A DNA stretch of 64,000 bases. Origin: Struthio camelus. Its lineage: Eukaryota > Chordata > Aves > Struthioniformes > Struthionidae. Positions 37,001-52,000 of this stretch are shown piece by piece (position 1 is the stretch's first letter; every line of letters begins with the position of its first letter). The notes below the pieces were generated by a model. That model searched no databases, was not told where the DNA came from, and saw only the letters and a list, made by a program, of their open reading frames with translations. A program made the translations under genes and the position numbers. The DNA lies in NCBI RefSeq assembly GCF_040807025.1, contig NC_090946.1, positions 79,482,641 to 79,546,640 of the forward strand. Direction: 5' to 3'.

Positions 37001-40000
37001 TTTTGACATTATGATGTACTTGGAAACCTTTGGGGAAGAGGACCACCTCCCTAGTGCTATTCTTAAGTATATGTTTATAGAGCCTGTGTCTTAATACTTT
37101 TCACTGACTTCACAAACATACAACTGGAATGTTATTAAGATACAGAACATCATAATTGATTTAATTTATGAATCCATATTAATTATGTTGGAAATAAAAA
37201 GCAACAGTGTTTAATGCTGAGTTTACAAAATATACTCTGCTTCTGTCGATGTCTCTAGGATCAGGTTTTGCTGGACCTCATTGCGACTTTTAGTAACAGA
37301 GATGAATATTCTAAAGGGGGGAAAAGCGTTCCGTTTGTAAAGAGCGGTCCTTGTAGGAGGCTGGCTAAAGCTCTAGTATGGGCAACTGGATGTGGTTTGC
37401 CAACGATCCTTATTGTTTTCCTCTAACTTATCTATTTTATACTCCAGAATAAGAACGCTGTCTGTGCTTTATTGTTAGTTGTCTCTAATTGTTCTTTCTT
37501 GCTAGCCCTTGAATGTTGTGGTCTGGTCTCCTTGTGGGCAGTACCTGGCAGCTGGAAGTGTGGATGGGAGTATAGTGGTATGGAAGGTGGAAACCCAGGA
37601 GTGCATAGAGAGGTATCCAGTGCTCTTTCATAAATCCTTAAATACGTGCTTTTTTTCTAAAAATAGAATTTTGTTATAACTTTAATACTTATTTGTGCAA
37701 ATATTAGAATTCTGCCTCTTGAAAAGCCTTAATAAGATTTATAGGATAAATTTAAAATGTACAGGGTTTAAAAAAAAAAAACTACCCTGTAAATTTTTAC
37801 CCTGTAAAATTTACAGAGTAAATCTAAAAGTTTGCTGCTCACGTTCCACTCATACAAGCACCGCAAGAGAGAAGTGTATGAAGGCTCATGTTGGAAAATT
37901 TCATTTCCCTGGCCCCACAGAGGATCTCTAAACTCGTGGGTCTGGGAGCCCATCCACGGGAAGGGAACTGAAGCACTTGGAGAGGAGCTGCATCACGTCT
38001 GGGTGATGCTGTGACACAGGTCCAACACTCGTGTTGGACTTGAGCGTAGTAAGTGAGAGGAGGGCTCTGCATTTCTGCAGCCCAGGAGAGGTGTACTAAT
38101 ATTGCCCTCGAATTCCCTTGAGCAAATAAACTGCATCCACATCACTTACTCTTGTGGAAGCTGCTGTTAAAGGTTAGGTGGCATTGCTCTGCCTGCCCCC
38201 ACTGTATCCAGTGTTCATAGCAATATGATCTTGTTCACATAACGTATTGCTCTCCTCTCTGCATGGCCAGAAGGATCTGGAAACATTACATCCTTAAACA
38301 TAGAACAGGAGAGTCATGAATGTGGACTTCTGTTCAAATTCCATAGTCTAGTTTTGTGTGTGCAAAAGGAATGTCTTTTTTTAAGTTGAGTTATTTTTAC
38401 TTTTACATTTGTTGTTTCTAGTTGATTAAAGGGTAATATTGATGGAAATATATTTCCCTCAGGTTCCAAACCCTGAAAAAGCAAGATCATTGAAAAGATA
38501 ATGTGTTTTCTAAAGGGTGGGAAAAGACAGATATGTCAGTAAGCTAACCATCCTCACCTGTAAGCAAAAAGGCTAAATTCTGCTTTGTCTTGGTTAGTTA
38601 AAGTATCCCTCTTTCAAAAAAAAAAAAAAAAGGTATGGTGAAGTGAGTAAGAGGAGGAGGGATTTATCTGTCCGGGTATCTTGTGTAAGAAACATGATTA
38701 TTACTTTAAAGCATATGTTAAGAATTAAAGAAAGATCATGTGCAAGTAATTCATGGGAGGGCTGTTTTGCGAGAATAAAGGGGGAAAAGACAGGACTAAA
38801 CTATCATTTGGATACAGGAGAATGCTGAATATTCTTTTATGACTGAACAGTTCTGGATTATATGATTGCAGGGAAATTGTTTTGCATTTTCTACATGTCA
38901 CAGGAAGCTGGTTTATGAATATGATTTTGACTGATTTGTAAAGGTTGAATTACTTGCCCCGTAGAAAGGGAAGATGTTTGATGTTTTGTGAAGTAACTGT
39001 TTATGTCTCTTAATTATTTTTGTTTCTTTGTTTTCTAATGTTAGTAAGTGTTATCACTTTTTACGGTAACTCTTAGGGAGATTCCTCCCTAAGCTTATGA
39101 AAACCCATTGTTTGTATATCCTTTTCAGGATGAAACATGAGAAAAATTACACAATTTGTGGACTGGCATGGCATCCCAAATACGGGCAAATTGCTTACAC
39201 AGATACTGAAGGAAATCTAGGGTTGTTGGAAAATATTGGTGATGGAAAGAAACCAAATGATAAGGTGATCAGTACATATACCAAATATTTCTTAAATTAG
39301 CCTGGTTATTTTGGTTATCAAACTATATTGAACATTGTCTTGTATTTTGGAACTTCCCTCTTGTGTGTTTTCAGCTGTCAGTGGTTAATTTGGTCCTCAA
39401 ATTCATGTGCAAAAGAAGATTTATGATAATTGTTAACTTGGTTTTAGGTTGCCAGTGCGATGGCAAAAGACTACAATGATCTCTTTGACGGAGAGGATGA
39501 TAACTATCTAAATGGAGATATGATTGAACCACAGTCTTCCCCAAAGGCTGTAGCTAACGAAGAGGATGGTGGTGATGATGACGACGATGACCTTAGGCCA
39601 ACTTCAGGCCATCCAAGACGGATGATAATTGATGATGATGATAACTCGTTAGGTACAGAATGAATTCATTTTCTATAACGCTGCAGTACTTTTACTGGGA
39701 TAGTCTCTTAGACGCATCCTCTACTCGATTGTGTTCTGCCATGTTATTCCAGACAAGTCTTCGTTATTTTAGTTTTTCCCTTATTTTCTGCCATGGTAAT
39801 TCTTGGAAACTGTAAACAGTTTTTGTTTTGTTTTTAACTTCTAGATATTGGGTTGATAAAAGCTAATTCCAATCTCCTTGGCAAGGAGGTTGACGACGAT
39901 GATCAGGCTGGTGGCTTTTCAGCTTTCCCCGCATCATCTACTCAACAGCCATTATATGATGGGCCAGTGCCAACCCCCAAACAAAAGCCATTCCAGTCTG

Positions 40001-43000
40001 GCTCTACTCCTGTACATCTCATGCATCGCTTCATGGTAAACCTCACTGCTGTATGGTCACATTAATCTATTTTGATTCTTTCAGTAATGTTTGCCTGCTT
40101 TTGGCTGTGTCTTAATCTAATCTTTTCCACGATTTTCAGTTTTTAATACTTCAAAGTGTGAAGCTAAACAGTGAAAAATAGCTTTCTATTAATACAGAGA
40201 CTGCATAATGGTATGCTTTGCGTTTAGGTTGCTTTTGATATAGTTTGCATTAAGACAAAAGCAAGCTATACAGTTTGTACCTGTGCTGTTGAATTCTAAA
40301 TGCAGTCTCTTCTGAAATTCCTTTTTAGTCAGAATTTATGGTTATTTTTGTGTTTTTAAGACTTTTATGTTAGTCATCTATTCTTTCTTTTGAGATGCAA
40401 GTTCTTCTGCTTCATTTTGTAAGGTGAAGGATGGTTAAGCAATGAGTACAGAACTACTTTCTGCCTAATTCAGCTCTTCTCCTCTGACTACATAAGTCTT
40501 CAGTCTTCCTCCAGTCTCCCACTTATTGTTGTTTTCGATGAGGAAGTGATAGTAGGCTGTCCTGGGGCATTCAGTGTCCTCAACTTTTGTTTTTAATAGG
40601 TATGGAATTCTGTTGGTATCATTCGCTGTTACAATGATGAGCAAGACAATGCTATAGATATAGAATTTCATGATACCTCCATCCATCATGCGACGCACCT
40701 GCCAAATTCTCTGAATCACACGATGGCTGACCTCTCTAATGAAGCTATTTTATTAGCCTGTGAGAGTACAGAGGAACTTGCAAGGTAAGTCATGGCCTTC
40801 CTCTGTAGAACCCATAGTATGAAATTGCACTTAGCATGTTCCAGACATTTCTGCTTTTATCGCTTTTTGAGGTTTTGGCTTTTGATTGTCACTTTTATTT
40901 ATGGGACCGTTTTCAAGGAGGATTTTCACATCCACACGCATGTAGACTTCAAGAATATTGAAAGATGCATTTTTGTTTCCTGAGGACTTTTAAAATCTTT
41001 TTTTTTTTTTTTTTGAATATACATACTAGAAACTTCATGCATTTTACAAAGGAAATTGTAAACATGAGCGATAGTTTTACAGTCTGCTCAGGTCAAAATC
41101 AAAATGGCTATACTGCTCCTTTTCACACTGTTGTTAAGCAGAGAAGTGTGGAGATACCCAGAGAAATCCTGAATAAGTGTGGAAAGCATCAGTTTATGAA
41201 AACTGCGGTAGAAAGATTTAAACAGCTGGGCCAGCTAGGCCCCTTTATTTAAGAACAATAGCAACAATGTTTTATTGCCAGCTTCTGTGGAAATATCTTG
41301 GAGAAAGAATAAATTTCTACTTATTTTTGCACATAAAGCACTATGTTAAGCTGAAAAAGAGACTTTCTCTTTAAAAGTATTATTTATATTATTAGTTATC
41401 TGACTCTGAAGACTTTTTTTTAAAGGAAGGTAAACATTAAGGTACTCTGCCAAAAGCTCTGTGTGAAATTTGGTTACAGACAATTTTCAAATATTAAACT
41501 TGCAGAACTGATTTCTCCTTCCCCACCCCCACCCCGAAAGATAGCGTAATGTGATAGACTTGAGGGCTGACATGCAGGGGTACTGACCACCTTCAGTTCT
41601 TGTTAATGTTAATTAAGCAGGACACTTAGCTATTTCCATCTAAAAATCTCCCTGCAGGCCTGTAAACTGTCTCTGCTTCGTGCTTTAGAGGCTCTGAGTC
41701 TACAGTGCTGGAGTTCTAGCTGGCTCATCAGCTCTTGAATAATAAGAGTAACAGCTTTGCAAATAACTGCTTGTAATCTGTCAGATGGCGTAGTTCCATT
41801 GTATGGCAGTCACAGGTTCTAGATCTATGATACAAACACAGTATATTGGTGTGATTTAAGTGCACAGTGTATTTTCAAGTGCTTTTTTTTTTTTTATGTT
41901 GAAATGCTTAACTGTTGTTCTTTTGTCTCTCGTTTAGCAAGCTCCACTGCATTCATTTTAGCTCATGGGATGCAAACAAGGAGTGGACAGTAGATATGCC
42001 AGAGGATGAAGACATTGAGGCTGTCTGTCTAGGCCAGGGCTGGGCTGCTTGTGCCACTAGTGCCCTGCTGGTTCGTGTGTTTACAGTTGGAGGAGTTCAG
42101 AAAGAGATCTTCAGTCTCCCAGGTTCAGTGGTGTCTATGGCAGGACATGGAGAGCAGTTGATAATTGCTTATCACAGAGGTAGCTTTCTCCCTTTTGTCT
42201 TTTTTGAGTTGAGTCTATGTTTTCAATCCTTACCTGCTTGTAGCTTCAAATACTGGTTAACTTGTGCCTAATGAACAGAAGTATTTTACTTCTCTTTCTT
42301 CCTCTCTTCTTGATGATATTTTTACTGTATCAACCCATAAGTCTTTGGAATCTGACAGCAAAGCCTACATTTCACATTTGGATGCCTAGATTAACCTGTA
42401 GGGAAAGGAAGAGTTTTATAACAGTGAGACAAGTAGATTAAACATAGGTTTCAATTATACCAGAATAAATTATTACAGAGAAAATTATGGAAGTAGTTGT
42501 CATTTTTGATCCATAAAGCATGTATAACAAAGTCACTTGTTCAGAGGTCCCTTTCAACCTCAACCATTCTGTGGTTCTGTGATTCTGCCTGATCGTATTA
42601 ATGAATAACCCTGCGTTAGAATTAGTTTTTGATTCAAAGCTTACTTAAACTGAGCCAAGAGGCAAGATAATTCTTTTGTTCTCTAATACAGTCATTGAAC
42701 AACATCCTCCTAGGTACTGGGTTTGATGGAGACCAGTGTCTTGGAGTACAGCTGCTGGAACTAGGAAAAAAGAAAAAACAAGTTTTGCATGGAGATCCTC
42801 TTTCTCTTACAAAGAAATCCTATTTGTCGTGGATTGGATTCTCAGCAGAAGGTATGATATACCTGCATATGTGATGTTGAGAAATGTGACAATATCAGGG
42901 GAATTTTGGAAGAGTTTGGATAACTGATGGCCTTTTAGTAAAGGTGATCCCAGGACTCAGATTTAAAAAAAGGAAGGGGAGGGGGAGTTTCCTCAATGCT

Positions 43001-46000
43001 AAACAAAATTCTGTTTTTTCCATTCCTGTAAATATATTTATCAGAAATGTTTAGTGTGTGTTCAGTATGAAAAGTATACACTGGAATGTTATCAGAACTT
43101 GTTTTCCCAATCAGTTGCCCTGCTCAGCCCAAAGAAATAAACTATGTTAATGTGCCGTAATAGACATGTTCAGTATAGCGATCTCAGCAAAAGCCTGTGA
43201 AAAGGAATTGGTAGCTTGGGAGGAGTTTTTATGAGAGCCAGAACAAGTCATTGTAAAATAGCTGCTTTTTTTTAGAAATCTACCCAAGTAGTGGGAATTT
43301 TGAGTTATAAAGAAAATGTTTCCAGGTTTTAAATTTGAACTTGATGCTGTTAGCTAACAGCGGTGAGGACTGTCAGAAGGTGGCGCAGCTTTCTAAGGAA
43401 ACTAGTTTTTCCAGCTAGATTGTACAGTTTGGGTGTTAGGGCATCATATTTGAGCAATGTTAAGTGTGGTTTCCCAGCAGTATCAACCAGCTCAAACTTA
43501 ATTTGTGTTACAGTTATGGACAGAGATGCCTGTCAGAATAGTTGTTTTTGTTTGTAACAAACAGGTACCCCTTGTTATGTGGATTCGGAGGGGATTGTGC
43601 GGATGTTGAACCGAGGCCTGGGGAATACCTGGATTCCGGTGTGTAACGTGAGAGAGCATTGCAAAGGAAAATCTGATCATTACTGGGTAGTTGGCATCCA
43701 TGAAAATCCCCAGCAGCTCAGGTCAGATATTTCGTGAAGCAAATGCTTTGTTTGTCTTAGTTTTAATTTACAGAACACTTCACAGTAACAGAAACTGAAA
43801 ACAACTGTTGCTAAAACAGGTGGCTAATAAATAAGCACAGTAAATGATCTAGTCCGTAGCTGTAATTTTACATTGACGTTTCATTACTGAATTGGTTTTG
43901 AATGAACTCACTAAAGTTTTATAATGCGTCACTGACTAATTACTAGGTTTTTGCCTTGGCTAACTGGCCTGCGCGCTTTGTGAGATCGCATATCTCTGAG
44001 GCAGACGCATTCATAAAACTGAACTTTTCTAGAGAAAGCTATCAAAACTTATGGTGGTCGTTAGGATTCTGCTTCTGCTGTTGATGTATCTTCTTTCTTT
44101 CTGAGATAATTTTCTTTCTTAGCTGTTTTCCCTTTTTGTCCCTTTGAGATGAATCCAGTGATCTACGTTATTAGGCATAGATAAGTCAGAAGTGGCTGTT
44201 ACTGTATCAGTATTTAAACTGGCCATGAAGAACAATAAGTACAAATAAGATATAGATGATCTCCGGAGGTCTCTTCCAACCTCACCCATTCTGTGATAAG
44301 TATTTAGCTGAAAGTGAGCCATTACCTTATAAAACGATAGTGATGATGATCTAAGTAACTACGTTCCTCTTTTATTATAACAAACATCTTAGACCTTTAG
44401 TTGCTAAGCGTGGTTTGTAGTCCTCTTCATTTGATGATCTATGTCCTTTTTCCGACCGGCTTACATATTTTTATTGACATACAGGCTGTTTTATTTTGCT
44501 AGTCGTGCACAATTGTAGAGGCTGGTGAGAGATCACATTTTGTTTAAATCCACGTGACAGTCTTCATAATCCTCAATGCCTTTTGTAATGAGAGGAATAA
44601 CGCGGTATCACTGGTAAATGTCAATTCACTGTCAGTTTCTTCCTCCAAATCATTAAGTAACATTGGCCTCCAGGAAATTCATTAAAAATGCGCAGGACAT
44701 GTCAGACTGGGTTGGTCAGCTGTGAGTCGGTCATCCTGAGGCTTTTTTTTCCTTCTCCTCCAAGAGAGTGCCGCGCTCTGAATTGCGAAGAACATCTCAT
44801 TCAAAGCCAAGAGCATATTAAAGATAAGAAAGGGGGAGGGTTATTGTAGAAATACCATATGGTGTAGTCAGCACAGATAGCCAGAACACTAATGCTTCCT
44901 GTCCTTTTTATTTAGTGCTTGAAACATTAGCTTAAAGCTATAAGCAGACAAGCAGACATTTTTGTCAATGCAGCAGTGGTGCTACTGGAAAGACTGCTTT
45001 TCTGCAATCAATGTTTTGCTCAAGTGATTGTTGCCAGTGTACTGGTTTAAATGTAATGGAACAGTAAGGCTGCGCTTATAGTGTGTGCTTATCTGTGACC
45101 CCCTTTTTTTTTTTGCCCCTGTGTGTGCTTAAGCACAGCACTGTTCTCACGGAGTCAAAAACCCCCATCAGAATAAATAGTGTCTGTTTTCTGGGTTTTT
45201 CTGTGGTGTTTTTTTTTTTTTTGTCCAGTGACCTTCAGTTGTTCAGTAGTTTCTGATTTGAATAAATTGCATTACCATGTTGTAATATACTGCTAAATCA
45301 TGTATTTTGTGAGTTAGAAATCTGTCTGTTACGTATCATATTTAGAGTTTCTGGTGTGAACAAGAGCAGCATGTGCTTTGCTGTTTTTAAAAATTTTTTT
45401 TATCACTTGCACTGTAAAAATAACTCTCTATAATGTAATGTTACACATTGCTATATTTAAATCAGTATTTTAATTACTACTTTTTAAAGAACAAATCCTC
45501 TTAAAATATCTTGCTTCTTAGGAGATATGACTTAGATGTAGAACAACTGGTGACTGTAGATGATGAAGATTGCGTGTGGTTTTTATTTCCCTTGCGCAGG
45601 TGTATTCCTTGCAAAGGAGCTCGATTCCCACCTACACTTCCACGTCCTGCTGTAGCAATATTATCTTTTAAACTTCCTTACTGTCAAGTTACAACAGAAA
45701 AAGGACAGATGGAGGTATGGAATGGCTGTTGAGTGTACAGTTAATAGTCTTAGGTGCCCTCATAGTAGGGATTATGCAAGAGGGATAATCTTGCATCTGA
45801 TATGAGGGATTTAATAATCTCTGTTATGAAGAGGGTAATACAAACTCTGAGTAAGACACCTGGCTAAGGAGGTTATTTGGGTTCAGTGGTTTGTATAGCT
45901 TTCTTAGGTTTTGTTCACGTCTGTCTCAAGAAGAGGAACGCAAAACAGAGCTGGCAGAGTTGATGTAAGATTATGTTTACATATTTGTTTGCCTTTGGAC

Positions 46001-49000
46001 CAGTGAAGTCTTTTTTTAGTTGATGATGGCTAATGTTTTAGGAGGCACCAGATCTTGGGATCCCACTTGAGACCCCCGTAAAGGTGCTTGATTTCTAATA
46101 TTTTAGGCATAATACTCAATTTCTGGAAGATGTTTTTTTGAAAGCGATATTAAATATTCCATTTTATATAATCATTCTGAAAACATAGGCCTTCAGCTGG
46201 ACTTATCCTCTTAAGTTAGATGGTTGAATTAAGATGTACATGTAGAACACATCTGGAAAAATATTTGTATTTACTTTTAAATTGTTTACTGGTTTAAATA
46301 TCTGTTAATCTTGTGGTGTTCGGTTGTAGCGCACATAACAGAAATGAGCATAAAATTCTAACCTCAACCTCAGAGACAGTTTAATGCTATTTGAAATTTA
46401 TTCTCCTTGATATAAGTATAGAGAGGAAGTTTCAAAAATTAAGTACTTTGTCCTATTTTATGAAGTCGATTTCGTTTAGTTCGAGTTGTATGTGTTTGTG
46501 TGACAGGTTATGTCTCTCTTTTTCGTTGTCCTTGCTAAGTAACAGAAGGGAAACTTCAGGAAATGTTTATTTAGCCTGAGGGAATATGTACTTCTATGTA
46601 CACCCTGCTTATTAAAAACAAAAACAGATGGTTGCTCATAAATCGAATGAAAACATACTTGTTTTAAACAAATTTGCAATTATTTTGCCACAGAACTAGC
46701 CTGGGCTAATAGCCATACCAGTATTTCCATAAACCATCTGAGTTTTATTTTCTCTTTCTGTCTCATCGATGATGATGATTACTGTTCGCAGATACTGCGG
46801 TATCCTGGAATACTTGCAGTTTGCTGTGGGACGGTAATAGTAAGATCAGGTAATCAAGTTGTTCTAGAATTGTCGGTGCTGGTAGTAAACTGATGAACAT
46901 GTAGGTCTGAAGTCTTCCTGAAAGCATGTACTATAAATGGAATTTGGCATACGTGGAGACTGTTTGGATCAGTTTGTGAATGGATGTTGCTAGTGTGTTA
47001 TTTTTCTTCAGTAGGCATTGGCTTTAAAGACGATTGTTTACTGCTCACCTTTGTTACAAAATAAAAAGAATGTTTAAGTTGTTAAAAAACACTTGGTAAG
47101 TTGTTAGGCATTGAGCTATGGTGTGGTTTTTGTTTTTTTTTTTTTTTTTCTTTCTCTGACCTCCAGCTTGCTTCTCTCTCCCTTTTTCAGGAACAATACT
47201 GGCGTTCTGTTGTATTTCACAACCATGTGGATTACTTATCAAAAAATGGCTATGAACTTGATGAAAATGCTAAAAGTCAGTCAGCAAAAGAACAACAAGA
47301 ACTTCTAATGAAACTGTTTGCTGTAAGTACGAGCAAATAAATAATGGAAAGAATCCCTTAGACTTTACTTTGAATAGAAGGTATTTGATGCAAGTTTTAG
47401 TACGATTTCTCATATTAGAAGTTTGGTTCCTGTCTGCAGTTATCCGGCCAGTAATCAGCTGCAATGAGAGGTGGACTGTGGTTAATACTGTTACTGCTTA
47501 TCAGTATGGAGGATGGGAGGAGGAAGGGTCCTTAACCGTGCAGTTCATGATGGTTGGTGATTTGTCTTTAGTCATTCTGTTCACCGAGACCATAATGTTC
47601 TGGTCCTAGAGTCTTGAGGAGAGCTATGTGGAAAAGTGTAAATTAACAGGATTAGCAAATTGTGTTTCTAGGAGACTTGCTGGAGGCAAGGCCACTTATC
47701 AAAAACTAGAGCAGGTTTTAGTCTATACTGCATTATGTAAACTAGTCTGTGGAATTACTGTGAAACTGGTGGGCTTTGTTCCTGTTAGACTTTTCCATAG
47801 AGGCTTTAATTATTGCTGAAAAGAACTGGACATCAGCCCATCTTCCCTCTTGAAGATCTGTTTTACACTTCTAGTTATTTAAATTGGGCAAGTGGTGTGT
47901 GTACTTACAGATACCTTTGTATGTTAAGATCTTGATGCTTAAGAATGACCTGGCGCTCTGTGCATAGCTATCTAAGCTGTGCTGCTTGTGAGATGAGAAT
48001 TTTTTTCCTTTCTAGGCACTGGTTGTACTATTTTGGAGTATTCTAAGAGGTATAACTCTGAAGCGTGTGACTTTTGAGAGTGGTTTTTTTTTCTTTTTCC
48101 TTTCAGCTTTCTTGTAAACTGGAGCGTGAATTTCGTTGTGTGGAACTTGCTGACCTCATGACACAAAACGTTGTGAATTTAGCTATCAAGTATGCCTCTC
48201 GCTCTCGAAGACTAAATTTAGCTCAACGACTTAGCGAAATGGCTGTAGAGAAAGCAAGCGAGTTGGCGACAGCGCTGGAAGAGGAGGAGGAGGAGGAAGA
48301 GGAGGATTTCCGAAGTCATTTGAATGCTGGGTAACACATGTTTCTGTGATTTTAAAACTTGGGAACACTTTTACGGATCCATTAAAATTTTGGTCCAGTT
48401 ATTGTATTTTTGCTGTTCTGGACCGTGACTTGCAATGAATTTTGTTACAAAGGGACAATTTGTACTGCTCTACTTGTAAAATGTATATGTAGAATAGTAT
48501 GCTCTTGTTCATATCTTGTTGAGGATTCATTAGCGATTAGCACCAAGGTACTAACACAAACCAAAACACTCGCGCTCCTTGCTTGCTGTATGTCTGTGTC
48601 CAACAGCTTCAGAGGCAGAGAGGACTCTGTACCAAGTTGCTCTGCCTTTCTCCAGTTTACTTGGCTCTAGCCTCTCTTCTCTCTCCCCTCAGTCTCTTTA
48701 CCTCATTTCATTCCATACCTATTGTAAAATCCGTTTCCATTTTTCCAGCCCTCCCCTCTTTCAGTATCCCGTCTCAGCTTGTCTCATCCAGGTTTATTTC
48801 TTCTCTTCCAACTCTCCAAAATGCAAAGCTATTACAGTTTTCCTAGGCGTCCTTTACTCTGTATCTGTGCTGTCTAGCTGTCCTCTTCTCTGTTCATCTG
48901 CTTTGTCTGCTTTGGCTGTAAAGAGAGATGAGGTAAAAGGTGGGCTGGTTTGTTTGTTTTTGACTGTAAGTCATACAGAAGAGCTGTGTTTTCGCTTGGT

Positions 49001-52000
49001 CTCTGGATGTTACACCTGTAAGGAGGATAGTTGCAAACTACTGATCTGATGACCTGGGGGGAAACATGTCGTAATGTTTTATCAGAAGCATTGTTTTCCT
49101 ATAGGAATTTCACGTGCAAGGTGTGTAACTTATTTAAACAAGAAGTAATAAGTTCAGGGGCTTATCTGCATCCGTTGCCTTATTCTTCTGTGTGAAATGA
49201 CACATTTAAGACTCCTTTCTAAACGGTCTGTCCTATTATTCTGGATCATAAGTGGAAGCTGTAACCCCACGTCAGCAACTTCAGCCACTCAAAGGGTTAA
49301 AGTACGTCACAAACACTGTGCTGTTCTTACAGCCAGATTAATCTAATACTGACATTCTGGTTGAAAAAAATGAAGCCTTTGTTTACAAATGCACGTATTT
49401 TCCTAATGAACAAAGATTAGGAGGGAAATACAAGAAATGTACGTACTACTACTGGGAATTGAGAAAACAGTAATTAGACACTCAACTGAAAATATGCATC
49501 TATATTATCACCTGTGTATTTATTGGTGTATGCAGATGTCATCTGGTTTTATTTATGGTGCTGGAAGTATGCATGTTTAAACGGAAATTATTGAAGGTAT
49601 TTTACGTTTGCATTTATATCCGTAACAAAGTATTCTGACAACAATGGCAATATTGTTGTGCGCATTGAAGGGGCCAACAAAATCGTATTACTTCTGTTAA
49701 GTGTTTGCTGTGGTGTGCAGAGCTGTTTGAAGGCTAGCGCCTGTACTTCTAACTGGGTGTGAATTCCAAGCAATTCCATAGTCATACGTGGTCTTCCTTA
49801 AAACTGCATGAGCGTCGCTTCAGTGACTGCACTTGATATGCAGTTTTAGGGTGAACTGAAGTGGTTAATGAATCTAAGCTTTATTTTTGGCAGTCCTCAC
49901 AGTTTAATCAGCAGCGTAGTGCAAATAAATGCCAAATGTTACTATTCTTGTTTCCTAAATTAGAAAAGTAAGTTACCCTTCCGTTGTTCTCATTAAGGAA
50001 GCATCCTCCATTTTCCTTCTGAATGGGATGAAGTTCAAAGCACCACTTTCTTATGATAAATTTATTCCACTTAGTTACAGCAAGTCTGCCACAGAGTGGA
50101 ATCGGTTACCAATCAGAAATGTTCAGCAGGACCAAGAAACGGAAGATGCTGAGGAAGCTGATGCATTTGAGGAAGTAGAAGAAACACCAGAAGCACATGA
50201 GCAGAGTAAGTAATACATATACATATACTTCTCCGCATAGGCTGGAAATTATCTAGATGTGTCTTTCACAGATTTAAGAAATTCTGGAAACTCCCTAGTA
50301 ATTTGTCGTTTGGGTATCTCAGCGGTCTATGCAAACAGGTGTTTTTTTTCCTTTTTTGTTTTGCTTTATAAAAAAGATATAAAAATTAAGTAAGAGTAAG
50401 GAACACCACTTATCAGGGGCCCTGCAAATTAGGCACAGGACATTTGTTTTAGAAGCCATTTATGTAAATAGAAGATAATCCAATTTGCTTCATTGAGTTT
50501 TGAAACTGGCTTGCATTTGTAGCAGAGGGTTTTTGCTACTTAGGACGTGTCTGGGAGTTTGTGATCTGTCTTGTTCATGTGTTGACATATGGGGAAAAAT
50601 GTGCAGTAGGAACAACTGGCTGACACCCACTAGCTCCTGCCTGTGAGCTTCCCATTACCTAGAAATCCCAGTGGGAAAGGTGTGGTGGTGTCTACCTCAG
50701 TTAGTGGATCCAGATTCCAGCCTGTGCCTTCAGTCACTGCAGAATAACAGATTCTGCATCTGTCATCTCTTCAGCAACAGTTTGTTCATACTTAGTAATT
50801 ATTTAAGGGACCATTCGGGAGTTTTGTTATCTAATCCCATTTCGACTGGAGTGGTTCACCTTGTGAAAATTATTTTTGGTTTCAGCTCAAATCTTGCAGG
50901 AGTTGAATTGACAGGTAGTTTGCTGAGCACACCCCATTTTAACAACCAGGCTTTCACCTCTTAGAGAAGACTTGTCAGGCAACCTGCACTGTTCTGATGT
51001 TTCCATCAGGACACTGAGTCAGACCTTCCTCCTTTGCCTCCTTTAAACTTCCCTGCTTCCCATCCTTATATATGTCTATATATACTGAGAAGTATTCATG
51101 TTTGCACTTTAAGTGGTAGTTTGGCAGAGAAAAGCAAAATGAGTTCAGTTATTATTAAATGAGTTCAGTTATTATTCTTGGCAGACTTGGCTTGTGAATG
51201 ATGTTATCTTTTTTTTTTTTTAAATCTCCAAATGGAAAGAAACAAAGATAGGTAGCTTTATGTGTAAAACAAAAATACCGTTTTATGTATTGCTATATTT
51301 TACATTGACTTATTTATATTTCATAGAATTTACATATTTTATAGTTAGACATCTCTTGTAAGACATTTATTTCAAATAAATAAATGTCTTTCAGATGTAA
51401 CTAGATTTCAGATGTAACTAGATTTTATTCATTTAAATATCAGGTATGGTAAAGAAGTATACAACTCTTAAAGTTAAATCCAAGTAAAGATAACGGACAA
51501 TTTTTTAAAAGTATATGTATAATTTGTAAAGAAAAAGTCATGCTTGAAGATGTGGATTGGTTTACTATGGTTTGCCTGTGTGTTTGGGTTCTTTGTGTGT
51601 TTGGGTTTACTATGGTTTGCTTGTGTGTTTGGGTTCTTTGCCTTGTTTTTTAACAAGTTAATGCTATTACATTTTGTTGGACTTAAATACATATCTTCTC
51701 CTTTGTTCTTAAGGGCCAAATCCTTTCTCCAAAGGTACAGTTTCAAGAGAGGTGACTACTCCGAAGTCTGGTGAGTAAATGTCCATTTATTCCAGGAAAA
51801 AATCTCTATCATTCCTCACAATATCTTCTCCTGTTTTTTATCCTTTTCTCCTATTCTCTCTAATATTCAGCACATAATAGTGCTGTCAAGAGGTAACTTC
51901 TAACGATTATTGTTCTCATAGCTTTGTTGCTTTTGAGAGGTTCCTTACCCTTTTTAATGTCTTCATTGCCTAGTGACATTCCCTAAGGCTGTTCTCGTTA

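Noticed and set aside
51137-51643. Possible CRISPR-like repeat array
   Set aside because: Units differ in length and sequence, there are no regular spacers, and the genome is vertebrate.
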